A DNA stretch of 64,000 nucleotides from Synechococcus sp. WH 7805 (GTDB lineage: Bacteria; Cyanobacteriota; Cyanobacteriia; PCC-6307; Cyanobiaceae): contig NZ_CH724168.1 of assembly GCF_000153285.1 (NCBI RefSeq), forward strand, positions 1,083,008-1,147,007, read 5' to 3'. Below are positions 42,049 to 49,652 of the stretch, one piece after another. The position numbers and the translations under genes are program-made. Numbering within the stretch: the stretch's first letter is position 1; each line of letters begins with the position of its first letter. Below the pieces are notes generated by a model. The model was not told where the DNA came from. It made no database searches and worked only from the letters and a program-made list of their open reading frames with translations.

Positions 42049-42121
42049 GCCGGGATAGCTCAGTTGGTAGAGCAGGCGACTGAAAATCGCCGTGTCCCCA
42101 GTTCAAATCTGGGTCCTGGCA
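42049..42121 (+). tRNA. trnF-GAA: tRNA-Phe (GAA)
   Basis: A 73-base cloverleaf: GCCGGGATAGCTCAGTTGGT, anticodon loop CTGAAAATC (anticodon GAA), T arm AGTTCAAATCT, discriminator A, no CCA encoded. In marine Synechococcus tRNA-Phe borders the phycobilisome rod region. Confidence 0.97.
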
Positions 42122-42137
42122 TTTCGCCACTCGTTCG

Positions 42138-42377
42138 TTGATACGTTTTCCTGTCAATGACGATCGTCAGTTCAACAATGCCGACGGCTTTGCAATGGCA
42201 TTTGACCCGGCTTGGAAAGAATGCCATGTCAAAGGATTGCTCTCAGGGCTCAATCTTGATGAGCAAATTGAAACGGTGATCAAAACCTTCGATGATCATC
42301 CATTCATCCAGTCCAGCCCCCAACAAGCACGGCAGGTCGCCAGATTTCGCGTGAGGTTGCTTGATCTTGAGGCCTAA
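42138..42377 (+). CDS. Small hypothetical protein at the edge of the phycobilisome region
   Basis: A 79-residue frame beginning at a TTG 16 bases after tRNA-Phe; an internal ATG at 42195 would give 60 residues (MAFDPAWKECHVKGLLSGLN...). The product is acidic and helical, ending TFDDHPFIQSSPQQARQVAR then FRVRLLDLEA. No family is recognised. It converges on the coiled-coil gene at 42396. Composition looks coding, but the start is uncertain. Confidence 0.6.
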   Translation: MIRFPVNDDRQFNNADGFAMAFDPAWKECHVKGLLSGLNLDEQIETVIKTFDDHPFIQSSPQQARQVARFRVRLLDLEA

Positions 42378-42395
42378 ATCAAGAGCTTGATTTCA

Positions 42396-42779
42396 TCAGG
42401 CGCTGAGCAGATTAATCTGTTCCTGATCAAGATCTGAATCGTCAACGATCTGTTCGTCTCCATGATCCATCTGGGGATCATCCACATACACGGTTTCGTC
42501 GACCTGCTCTTCGGATGCCTCAACAAGACGAAGTTCAGGCTCGGGATGCTCTTCTGACAACAAACCATGCAGGTGACGCAACCGGTCGCTGCTTTCAGTA
42601 AGGAGATGTTGACTCTCCTCGTCATTGACAGACGGCTGGTCGACTTGAGCCTCGAGCTGCTGGATTCGCTGTTCTAGTGACAGCAACCGAAGTGTGAGTG
42701 ACTCCGCAATCTCACTCACGGTATGGAGCTGTTGGCTGAGCTGATGCACTGTGGCCAAGAAACCATCACCAGAGGTCAT
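42396..42779 (-). CDS. Conserved coiled-coil hypothetical protein
   Basis: A 127-residue protein starting MTSGDGFLATVHQLSQQLHT. A heptad-like stretch (SLTLRLLSLEQRIQQLEAQV) predicts a coiled coil, and the C-terminal half is strongly acidic (EEQVDETVYVDDPQMDHGDE). The ATG at 42779 was chosen because upstream residues look random. It diverges from the CpcT-like gene at 42890. It lies between tRNA-Phe and cpcT, so it belongs to the phycobilisome neighbourhood, but its role is unknown. Confidence 0.7.
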   Translation of the reverse strand: MTSGDGFLATVHQLSQQLHTVSEIAESLTLRLLSLEQRIQQLEAQVDQPSVNDEESQHLLTESSDRLRHLHGLLSEEHPEPELRLVEASEEQVDETVYVDDPQMDHGDEQIVDDSDLDQEQINLLSA

Positions 42780-42889
42780 AAGGAGTAAGGACAATGCAAT
42801 CTTCGTGGATCGTATCGATCGTGAAGATGTTGTCCAGCAAGGAGATCTCAACCAGCAGGATGGGGAAAGAAGCTGTGATCGAGACCACG

Positions 42890-43531
42890 ATGAATGAGGC
42901 CCTTATCCGGTTGATCCGAAGCCTCAGCGCCAGCTTCAGCAACCAAGAACAAGCGTTTGAAAACCCGCCTCTTTACGGCAACATTTTGGTCCGGCTACGC
43001 CCTCTGCCCCAGCTGGATCCGGGATCTCTCTTGCTCGAGCAGGCCTACGCCATCGCCTCAAACGAGCCCTACCGAGTTCGGGTGCTGCAGCCGACCGTCT
43101 GCCCGACGCGTGGCCTGTTGATCCTGAACTACGCGATCCGCGACGATCAGCGCTTCTGGGGCAGTGTCGAAGACCCACAGCGACGCAGCCAGCTCACGGC
43201 AGCCGATCTCACCTTGCTGGAAGGGTGCTCATACCAAGTGCGCGAAACGGATGAGGGGTTCCGTGGCGAGGTTGAACCTGGATGCCGATGCCTGGTAACC
43301 CGGCGGGGGAAAACCTCGTATCTCGTGAGCAGCTTTGAGCTCACGGATGACGGGATGAGCACCATCGACAGGGGATACGACCCGGCGACACACGAGCATC
43401 TATGGGGATCGATCGCAGGTCCGTTCCAGTTCAAACGCACGGACGATCACAGCGCTGAGATCCCTCATCACTGGGTCACTGATCTCAAGAACACCGGCGG
43501 TACTGTGTTGGGCAATGGGGAGGACAGGTGA
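42890..43531 (+). CDS. cpcT: CpcT-type phycobiliprotein lyase
   Basis: A lyase of the CpcT/CpeT family (lipocalin-like beta barrel), 213 residues. The family pattern is visible: LIRLIRSLSASFSNQEQAFE at the start, LLLEQAYAIASNEPYRVRVL, GCSYQVRETDEGFRGEVEPG and FQFKRT. CpcT attaches bilin to Cys-153/155 of phycocyanin beta. A second family member (cpeT, 50205) lies beside cpeS, so this copy is best assigned to phycocyanin. The start was set at the ATG at 42890; an ATG at 42860 is the alternative. It is coupled to the next gene by a 4-base GTGA overlap. Confidence 0.82.
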   Translation: MNEALIRLIRSLSASFSNQEQAFENPPLYGNILVRLRPLPQLDPGSLLLEQAYAIASNEPYRVRVLQPTVCPTRGLLILNYAIRDDQRFWGSVEDPQRRSQLTAADLTLLEGCSYQVRETDEGFRGEVEPGCRCLVTRRGKTSYLVSSFELTDDGMSTIDRGYDPATHEHLWGSIAGPFQFKRTDDHSAEIPHHWVTDLKNTGGTVLGNGEDR

Positions 43532-43971
43532 CGCAATCGTCTGAAGCCATCATCCGTTCGCTCACGTCGAAGCTGGCTCCAGACATGGAGCTTCGCCTGT
43601 CCATCGGCGACGGCGTTCTGCGCATCAATGTGAAACCGGACGATCGCACGCTCTGGCAAGACACACTCCTAACCATCACTGAGCCCGGCAACGTTCTCCT
43701 GGCATGTGAAAGCAGCTCCTGCGCATTAGAGGCCACGAGGCTGACCTGGGTCGTTGGAGCTGCAATTCGTGACACCTCAATCGACCAAGCCGAAGCGATC
43801 GTGAACCTGCTGCAGTCCCTCGGGGTGGCATCGAACCTGGCTGAAGCGGTACCGGAGCACTGCCCAGGCCTTGCTGAGGAGATGACCTGGGCGTTCTATC
43901 TCGAACGCCATGGCTGGCTGACGGCATGCCCCGTGTTGCCATCAATGGCCTCTGGACAGTCAGAGCCATGA
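43528..43971 (+). CDS. Hypothetical protein coupled to cpcT
   Basis: A 147-residue protein starting MTQSSEAIIRSLTSKLAPDM at a GTG that overlaps the cpcT stop. The sequence is mixed alpha/beta (MELRLSIGDGVLRINVKPDD, LLACESSSCALEATRLTWVV) with four cysteines, and has no signal peptide or membrane segment. I recognise no family. Tight coupling with a lyase gene suggests a function in phycocyanin maturation. An ATG overlaps its own stop as ATGA, leading into the broken frame described next. Confidence 0.75.
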   Translation: MTQSSEAIIRSLTSKLAPDMELRLSIGDGVLRINVKPDDRTLWQDTLLTITEPGNVLLACESSSCALEATRLTWVVGAAIRDTSIDQAEAIVNLLQSLGVASNLAEAVPEHCPGLAEEMTWAFYLERHGWLTACPVLPSMASGQSEP

Positions 43972-44120
43972 CAGCCACAAACGCAGACGGAATCAAAGAT
44001 TGAGTGCAACGAGCCAAGGCGTGCGGGCTCGATCAGGACCCTCCCATCCCCGATGCTCTTCGCCAGGTCATTGCAGAGGCTGATGAGCAAAAACGCCTGC
44101 TCACTACCGATGAGATTTAA
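43968..44120 (+). pseudogene. Possible broken short gene
   Basis: An ATG at 43968 overlaps the previous stop (ATGA), typical of a coupled gene, but the frame meets TGA after 11 codons (44001). The same frame resumes at a GTG at 44004 with a protein-like stretch: MQRAKACGLDQDPPIPDALR, then QVIAEADEQKRLLTTDEI and TAA at 44118. Either the 38-residue part is a small gene of its own, or a once longer gene has been interrupted by a stop. Confidence 0.4.
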
Positions 44121-44378
44121 AAGTGTTGCCGTTGGTCAGGAGTAGGACCCACCGCACGGGCCGCGTTGCTGAATGACAAACCAGACCTAGTGAAACCTGA
44201 TTGCCTTGACCGAGTGATGCAAAGGCTTCAGCTCAAGCAGCCAAGTAGAAGCATTAGGGGCAACTCCTGAGCACACCAGCCACACGATTCTCAATGTGAT
44301 GAAGAGACGCGAAGGCTCCGCCACAGAACCGACCCAAAAGCCCGACAATCATTACCTATCAACTGAGCATTTCTACTG
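44121..44378 (+). promoter_or_regulatory. Upstream region of the cpcG-type gene
   Basis: About 260 bases without a clear gene. One frame still looks protein-like for a short distance (ALLNDKPDLVKPDCLDRVMQ near 44165-44225) and ends at TGA near 44270, possibly further debris of the broken gene upstream. The promoter of the linker gene should lie near the right end; no definite -35/-10 pair was found. Confidence 0.35.
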
Positions 44379-45101
44379 ATGGCACTTCAGCTCCTGGAGT
44401 ACCCGTTGACAAGCCAAAACCAGCGCGTCGGGGATTTGGGTGGCCTGACGTCCGAACTCAATCGGGCAACCTTTCCGAGCCGCGACGATCGCAACGCTCA
44501 GATTGAAAAGGCCTACCGGCAAATCTTCTTCCATGCGATGAAGTGCGACCGGGACGTCAACCTGGAGTCACAGTTCCGTGATGGCAGCATCACCACCCGT
44601 GACTTCATCCGCGGCCTGCTGCTCTCGAGGAGGTTCCAGGAAGGCTATGTCTCCTGCAACACCAATTACCGCCTAGTCGATCAGGTGATAGGACGCGTGC
44701 TAGGGCGTCCGGTTCACGGCCAGAGCGAGCGGATCAGTTGGTCAATCGTGATCGCCCAAAAAGGCTTCAGCGGTTTTGTGGATGCTGTCTTGGACAGCAC
44801 TGAATATCTCGATGCCTTTGGATATGACGACGTACCAGCCCATCGATCAAGGGTGATTCCTGGCGCTCCTACAGGAGAGATGCCGATCTACCAGCGCTTC
44901 CCTCGCTATGGCCGCGACCACAGGGACATGCTGTGGGAGCAGAAGCTGCTGACAAAAGATGAGCTCAACCAGCTTCCCACCTGGATGCAGAAGCCACCGG
45001 CATGGGCGAAGAAATTCTGGTTGGGCTTGGCCTTGGTCGGCAGTGTGGAAATCCTGCGAATCCTCGTCATCGTGGCAGGCTCGATGCTCAGCACTCGTTG
45101 A
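44379..45101 (+). CDS. cpcG: Phycobilisome rod linker, CpcG/CpcL type with C-terminal hydrophobic segment
   Basis: A 240-residue linker with one PBS-linker (REPEAT) domain (about residues 20-150): MALQLLEYPLTSQNQRVGDL at the start, QIEKAYRQIFFHAMKCDRD, RDFIRGLLLSRRF, YRLVDQVIGRVLGRP. Normal CpcG ends in a soluble core-binding part. Here residues about 212-236 (KFWLGLALVGSVEILRILVI then VAGSM) form one hydrophobic stretch long enough to cross a membrane. That is the hallmark of CpcL (CpcG2), which anchors rods to the thylakoid and feeds photosystem I. Assignment to CpcL rather than core-linking CpcG is inference. The stop overlaps the next start (TTGA). Confidence 0.85.
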   Translation: MALQLLEYPLTSQNQRVGDLGGLTSELNRATFPSRDDRNAQIEKAYRQIFFHAMKCDRDVNLESQFRDGSITTRDFIRGLLLSRRFQEGYVSCNTNYRLVDQVIGRVLGRPVHGQSERISWSIVIAQKGFSGFVDAVLDSTEYLDAFGYDDVPAHRSRVIPGAPTGEMPIYQRFPRYGRDHRDMLWEQKLLTKDELNQLPTWMQKPPAWAKKFWLGLALVGSVEILRILVIVAGSMLSTR

Positions 45102-45805
45102 CCTTCTTGGATTCCAAGCTGCAGCTGGCCCACTGGCTTCCGCCTGAACAAACACGACCTGAAACCCTCTCGGGCCCTTTGAAAGATGCCCGGGGGGCAG
45201 ATTGGCGGGGCCTCGTCCTCGGCTCCATCGATCTGAGTGGCGCGCTGCTGTGTCGCGTCGATCTCAGGGGCAGTGATCTGAGCTCCTGCTCGTTGGAGGG
45301 AGCCGATCTGCGCTTGGCGCGCTACGACAGCAAGACCGTGTTCCCCGAGGGGTTTGAGATCCGGAGCAGCGGCGCAGTGGGACCTGGCGCTCGCCTCAAC
45401 GGTGCCTTCCTGAATGGAGCCAACCTCAGAGACATGGACCTCAGAGGCACCAATCTGATGGGCAGCTATCTCAGTGGAGCCGACCTCAGCGGATGCCTGC
45501 TGGACCAGGTTCGACTGGTGGGAGCGGATCTGCGCCATGCCGTACTTCGAGGAGCCCGATGCCGTGGCACCCGATTCGGAGGCTGTCAGCTTGACTTTGC
45601 CGACTTCCGCGGAGCCGACCTCACGGACGCGGGACTTGAAGGGGTGGAGTCCATCCGAGGCGCCGATTTTTCCTTAACGACAGGCCTAGACCCCCTGAGA
45701 AACCATCTGCTCAGCAGGCCCATTCAGGAGCTTGACTGCTGGAACCCGTTGACACGGCAAAGCACAAGGGCGTCGCTCGACGCAGCAGCCGCGAACCCGA
45801 AATAA
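45098..45805 (+). CDS. Pentapeptide-repeat protein coupled to cpcG/L
   Basis: A 235-residue protein with a right-handed beta-helix of A(D/N)LXX repeats from about residue 30 to 195, e.g. LSGALLCRVDLRGSDLSSCS, LNGAFLNGANLRDMDLRGTN and LSGADLSGCLLDQVRLVGAD. The tail is short and not repeated. The start is a TTG at 45098 that shares bases with the cpcG-type stop, and gives MTFLDSKLQLAHWLPPEQTR. Pentapeptide proteins are scaffold or inhibitor-like structures; in cyanobacteria none is a standard phycobilisome part. The tight coupling argues that it serves the same complex as the linker. Confidence 0.82.
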   Translation: MTFLDSKLQLAHWLPPEQTRPETLSGPLKDARGADWRGLVLGSIDLSGALLCRVDLRGSDLSSCSLEGADLRLARYDSKTVFPEGFEIRSSGAVGPGARLNGAFLNGANLRDMDLRGTNLMGSYLSGADLSGCLLDQVRLVGADLRHAVLRGARCRGTRFGGCQLDFADFRGADLTDAGLEGVESIRGADFSLTTGLDPLRNHLLSRPIQELDCWNPLTRQSTRASLDAAAANPK

Positions 45806-45953
45806 CAGCCAAGCCGCTACCTAAAAAGCAAGCCGCTGTCAAAAAAATGCAGTGTCACGCAACACTCAAACACAATTGATTGAGCTTTATTGCGAAACAC
45901 GCCCGCATCCCTGATCACATCTGAGCATGGCAGCGAGTTGTCATCCGCTGTTT

Positions 45954-46838
45954 ATGCCCTTCGGTCCCGCCTCACTCCTCGGGGTTGAGCGTTTCTCTCA
46001 GGAAAGCGAAGCTCCGCTCGAGCTGATCCCTGGGGATGACGACGCCAAGAAAGAACAGATCATCAATGCGGTGTACAAGCAGGTGCTTGGCAACGCCTAT
46101 GTGATGGAGAGCGAGCGTCAGCTCGTGGCTGAATCCCAGTTCAAGCTCGGTGAAATCAGCGTGCGCGAGTTCGTGCGCATGGTTGCCAAGAGCGAGCTGT
46201 ACCGCGGCCGTTTCTTCGACACCTGCGCCCGCTACCGCTACATCGAACTGGCCTTCCGCCACCTGCTGGGACGCGCACCCGTGGACTTCGATGAGATGCG
46301 TGCCCATGCCGAGCGCCTGGACAGCAAGGGCTACGACGCCGACATCGACAGCTTCCTCGATTCCGACGACTACCAAAACACCTTTGGTGAGTGGACGGTG
46401 CCTTACCAGCGCGGCTGGAAGACCGAAAGCTGCACCACCATGCAGGAGTTCACCTGGAGCTTCCAGCTGCTGCGGGGCAACAGCAGCAGCAGCCTGAAAG
46501 GCGACCTTTCCGGCATCACCAGCAAGCTTGGCGGCAACGCTTACCAGAACCGCCCCATGGCGGTGGTTCCCCCCTCCTCCAGCGAAACCCAGGGCTGGAG
46601 CTTCCGTCCCTCCAAGAACCTGCAGGACGCCGCCACCCGCCTGGGCAGCGGCGCCACCGATCAGGGCAAGACCTACCGGGTGGAAGTCACCGGGTACAGC
46701 GCCAACAACGTGCGGCGCATCTCCCGCTACACCCGCTCCAACCGGGTGTACTACGTGCCCTTCGACAAGCTCTCCGAGCAGTTCAAGCGCATCCATGCCG
46801 AAGGCGGCACGATCGCCAGCATCACCCCCGCGAACTGA
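45954..46838 (+). CDS. cpeC: Phycoerythrin-associated linker CpeC
   Basis: A rod linker of 294 residues for phycoerythrin hexamers. A PBS-linker domain (about residues 28-160: KKEQIINAVYKQVLGNAYVM, ESERQLVAESQF, IELAFRHLLGRAPVDFDEM) is followed by a Ser/Gly-rich hinge. A C-terminal CpcD-like domain (about 235-292: KTYRVEVTGYSANNVRRISR, YYVPFDKLSEQFKRIHAEGG) completes it. The start is the ATG at 45954 (MPFGPASLLGVERFSQ), the family N-terminus. It opens the linker cluster cpeC-cpeE-cpeD. A strong inverted repeat separates it from cpeE. Confidence 0.9.
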   Translation: MPFGPASLLGVERFSQESEAPLELIPGDDDAKKEQIINAVYKQVLGNAYVMESERQLVAESQFKLGEISVREFVRMVAKSELYRGRFFDTCARYRYIELAFRHLLGRAPVDFDEMRAHAERLDSKGYDADIDSFLDSDDYQNTFGEWTVPYQRGWKTESCTTMQEFTWSFQLLRGNSSSSLKGDLSGITSKLGGNAYQNRPMAVVPPSSSETQGWSFRPSKNLQDAATRLGSGATDQGKTYRVEVTGYSANNVRRISRYTRSNRVYYVPFDKLSEQFKRIHAEGGTIASITPAN

Positions 46839-46867
46839 GGTACACCCTCAGTCCTGCTCCCATAGCA

Positions 46868-46902
46868 GAACCTTCTGGATGGTGAGACCAGCCAGAAGGT
46901 TC
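46868..46902 (+). repeat. Intercistronic hairpin between cpeC and cpeE
   Basis: GAACCTTCTGG pairs with CCAGAAGGTTC, and the inner TGGT with ACCA around GAG, giving 15 base pairs with one-base bulges on each side (A and G). No T-run follows, so it is more likely an mRNA stability or processing element than a terminator. Confidence 0.75.
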
Positions 46903-46953
46903 CGGGAGTAACGCCTGCTTTCCCAAACAAGGCCCTCCAACACCAATTCTCCC

Positions 46954-48573
46954 ATGTCTTCCAACAGCTCTAACGCCCTTGGCTTCGGCGCCACCCAACT
47001 GATCCCCGGCCCCGTCTCGTACTCCCGCACCCGCACCCCCTCCGGCAGTGCAGCTGTGCGCAACGGCGACTTCCGCAATCAGGGCACCAAGGCTTCCGTC
47101 GATTTCTTTGCCGCAGACGACGAAACCGCCTTTGCCGCCACCGTGCGGGCTGCTTACCGCCAAGTGTTTGGCAACGTGCAACCCATGGAGAGCGAGCGTG
47201 CCACCAGCGCCGAATCCATGCTCCGCAACGGCGACATCAGTGTGCGCGAGTTCATCCGCACCATCGCCAAATCAGAGTTTTACCGGTCCCGCTACTTCGA
47301 GGCGGTTGGCCCCCACCGTGCTGTTGAACTGAGCTTCAAGCACCTGCTGGGCCGCGGCCCCGTCAACGAAGCGGAAATCACCGCCCAGGTAACGCTGATG
47401 GCCGACGGTGGTTTCGACGCCGCCATCGACGGAATCCTGGATTCCGACGAGTACATCCAAGCCTTCGGGGAAGACACCGTCCCCTACTCGAGCAGCTTCA
47501 CCAGCCAGGCCGGTCAGCCCCAGGCCAGCTTCAACCGCATTGCCGCACTCGAGCGGAATTTTGCCGGCAGCGATACGGCCATCGGCAGCCGCAGTCAGCT
47601 GCTGGGCAACCTGGCCCAGGGCTACACCATTCGCATCAATCCGCCCGCTCAGGTGTATCGCAGCGATTCATTCGTTGCTGGTGGTTTCACCGGCAGCGGC
47701 AGCGCTCGCAGTGTCTTTGCACCGGTGAAGCGCAGCACCGCTGATGGAGGGGACAGCGCTCCCATGCGTGGAGACCTCTACGTCGGTTTTGGCCTTGGTC
47801 AACGGGTCCAAGAGACCTTCGAACGTTGCGAGGGCGACTCCGCCGATCAAATCAACGCTCTGATCCGCTCCACCTACCGCCAGGTGATGGGCAACCCTCA
47901 TCTGATGGAAAGCGAGCGCAGCCTCACCGCTGAAAGCAAATTCGCCGAGGGCACCCTCAGCACCCGCGAATTTGTCCGCGCCATCGCCCTCTCTGCGGAA
48001 TACAGCCGTCGCTTCTTCGAGACCAACGCGCCCTACCGCTTCGTTGAGCTCAACTTCAAGCACCTGCTCGGACGCGCACCTGTGTCTCAAGCTGAGGTGA
48101 GCGAGCACATTCAGCGCCTGGCCAACGAAGGCTACGAAGCTGAGATCAACAGCTACCTCGACGGCAGCGAGTATCAGGAAGCCTTTGGGGAGTACACCAT
48201 TCCCTTCCAGCGTGTGAGCACCGAGAACGGTCGCTCCCAGGTGGCCTTCAACCGCAACCTCGCCCTGTCCCAGGGGTACGCCTCGAGCGACACCGTTCAA
48301 ACGAGCTCAACCCTTGTGACCTCGGTTGCAACGAACAGCTCACCCAACAACTGGAACAGCACCACCCAGCGGATCAACCGCATCGGCGCTGCTTCTGGCA
48401 CAACCGAGCCCACCGGCAAGCGCTACCGGATCGTGGTTCAAGCGCAGCCGGCTGGTGGTCGTCAGCGCACGCCAAATGCCAGCTATCTCGTTTCGGGCAA
48501 AGACATGACCTCCCAGCTGGGCTACATCCACCGCCGCGGTGGCCGGATCGTATCGATCACCGAAGTGATCTGA
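46954..48573 (+). CDS. cpeE: Double-domain phycoerythrin linker CpeE
   Basis: A 539-residue linker with two PBS-linker domains (about residues 60-190 and 300-430) and a C-terminal CpcD-like domain (about 480-539: KRYRIVVQAQPAGGRQRTPN, LGYIHRRGGRIVSITEV). Domain 1 holds VRAAYRQVFGNVQPMESERA and LSFKHLLGRGPVNEAE; domain 2 holds IRSTYRQVMGNPHLMESERS and LNFKHLLGRAPVSQAE. The two-domain structure and length are those of CpeE in phycoerythrin-containing marine Synechococcus. It joins two hexamers of the rod. It is followed by cpeD after about 45 bases. Confidence 0.9.
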   Translation: MSSNSSNALGFGATQLIPGPVSYSRTRTPSGSAAVRNGDFRNQGTKASVDFFAADDETAFAATVRAAYRQVFGNVQPMESERATSAESMLRNGDISVREFIRTIAKSEFYRSRYFEAVGPHRAVELSFKHLLGRGPVNEAEITAQVTLMADGGFDAAIDGILDSDEYIQAFGEDTVPYSSSFTSQAGQPQASFNRIAALERNFAGSDTAIGSRSQLLGNLAQGYTIRINPPAQVYRSDSFVAGGFTGSGSARSVFAPVKRSTADGGDSAPMRGDLYVGFGLGQRVQETFERCEGDSADQINALIRSTYRQVMGNPHLMESERSLTAESKFAEGTLSTREFVRAIALSAEYSRRFFETNAPYRFVELNFKHLLGRAPVSQAEVSEHIQRLANEGYEAEINSYLDGSEYQEAFGEYTIPFQRVSTENGRSQVAFNRNLALSQGYASSDTVQTSSTLVTSVATNSSPNNWNSTTQRINRIGAASGTTEPTGKRYRIVVQAQPAGGRQRTPNASYLVSGKDMTSQLGYIHRRGGRIVSITEVI

Positions 48574-48619
48574 TCACTGTTCATCAACCCTTTCCTGCCC
48601 CCGTACCCCCCTTCGATTG

Positions 48620-49360
48620 ATGACTGAAGCCACCGTGAACACCGCGAATTCCGACCTGCGCCAGGCTGATGCGCAGGCCGTAATCCGTGCGGCCTACCGC
48701 CAGGTGTTCGGCAACGCCCACCTGATGGATGAAGAGCGCTGCAGCTCAGCCGAAAGCCTCTACATGAATGGCGACCTCAACGTTCAGGGCCTAGTGACCG
48801 CCTTTGCCCAGTCGGACACCTACCGCCGTCTGTTCCTGGACAAGAACGGTCCCTACCGCTTCGTTGAGCTCAACTTCAAGCATCTGCTTGGTCGTGCCCC
48901 CCACAACCAAGCCGAGCTCAGTGAGCACGTTCAGCGCCTCGCCAACGAGGGTTATGAAGCTGAAATCAACAGCTACACCTACAGCGACGAATACCTCAAC
49001 GCCTTCGGTGTCGACGATGTTCCGGCGATGCGCGGCAACAGCAGCCAATTGGGTCAGAGCAATGTGAGCTACACCCGCTCCGTGGCAATGGACTCCGGCT
49101 TCGCAGGCTTTGACGGCAGTAATTCCTCCATCCTGCTCTCGAGCATCGGCACCAATTCAGCCCCTGCTGCCGGTCCCAAGACCCCCGGCCCCGGCAACCG
49201 GGACAGCAAGCGTTACACCATCACCTGGACCACGGCATCCCCTGTGGGTGTGCGTCGCCGCTCGGTGCAACGCACCTCGGCTCCCTACAGCTCCCTCACC
49301 ACGAGCATCCAGGCCATTCAGAAGCGTGGTGGTCGCATTCTTTCTATTGCGAACACTTAA
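48620..49360 (+). CDS. cpeD: Phycoerythrin-associated linker CpeD
   Basis: A 246-residue linker with one PBS-linker domain (about residues 15-140: IRAAYRQVFGNAHLMDEERC, LNFKHLLGRAPHNQAELSEH) and a C-terminal CpcD-like domain (about 195-246: KRYTITWTTASPVGVRRRSV, IQAIQKRGGRILSI). Domain sequence is closest to the second domain of the neighbouring CpeE, suggesting an old duplication. The ATG at 48620 was preferred to the TTG just before it. A terminator follows at 49408. Confidence 0.85.
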   Translation: MTEATVNTANSDLRQADAQAVIRAAYRQVFGNAHLMDEERCSSAESLYMNGDLNVQGLVTAFAQSDTYRRLFLDKNGPYRFVELNFKHLLGRAPHNQAELSEHVQRLANEGYEAEINSYTYSDEYLNAFGVDDVPAMRGNSSQLGQSNVSYTRSVAMDSGFAGFDGSNSSILLSSIGTNSAPAAGPKTPGPGNRDSKRYTITWTTASPVGVRRRSVQRTSAPYSSLTTSIQAIQKRGGRILSIANT

Positions 49361-49407
49361 TCCTTGAGGCCTTCAGCCCCAACAGGCCCGCAATTCATTG
49401 CATGATC

Positions 49408-49438
49408 AAGCCCGGAAGCCAAGCTTCCGGGCTTTTTT
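49408..49438 (+). terminator. Rho-independent terminator after cpeD
   Basis: A 12-base-pair stem AAGCCCGGAAGC/GCTTCCGGGCTT with a CAA loop, followed by TTTTTT. It closes the cpeC-cpeE-cpeD linker unit. Confidence 0.93.
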
Positions 49439-49479
49439 AGTTCTGTCCGGGTCACGACGACCCACCCTCGATTGGTCCT

Positions 49480-49644
49480 ATGCCCCTACTTCGTCAAAGC
49501 AACCCCAACGAACGGCCGGGCCAGACCAACGGGCCATCCACCGCCAGCGTGCCGATGGCGATGGCGATGATGGTGGAATCCATGGTGCACATGGTGCAAA
49601 CAGCGCGCACCGATTCCAGTGCGAACACGGAAATCAAGGGCTGA
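49480..49644 (+). CDS. Methionine-rich small protein (54 aa) in the phycoerythrin cluster
   Basis: A short frame from the ATG at 49480 to TGA at 49642. It begins MPLLRQSNPNERPGQTNGPS and continues with a methionine-rich helix (VPMAMAMMVESMVHMVQTAR), ending in a polar tail. Codon composition matches the neighbours, and the gene sits 8 bases before cpeS on the same strand. No family recognised. The helix is amphipathic rather than clearly membrane-spanning. Confidence 0.55.
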   Translation: MPLLRQSNPNERPGQTNGPSTASVPMAMAMMVESMVHMVQTARTDSSANTEIKG

Positions 49645-49652
49645 TTTCCTCA

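Noticed and set aside
45972-46796. Long minus-strand open frame of 274 codons opposite cpeC
   Set aside because: It mirrors a GC-rich, codon-biased linker gene, its product is a low-complexity Gly/Val/Ala chain, and cpeC on the plus strand is certain.
47668-48300. Minus-strand open frame of 210 codons opposite cpeE
   Set aside because: Same artefact of codon bias in a linker gene; no start signal and no recognisable domain.
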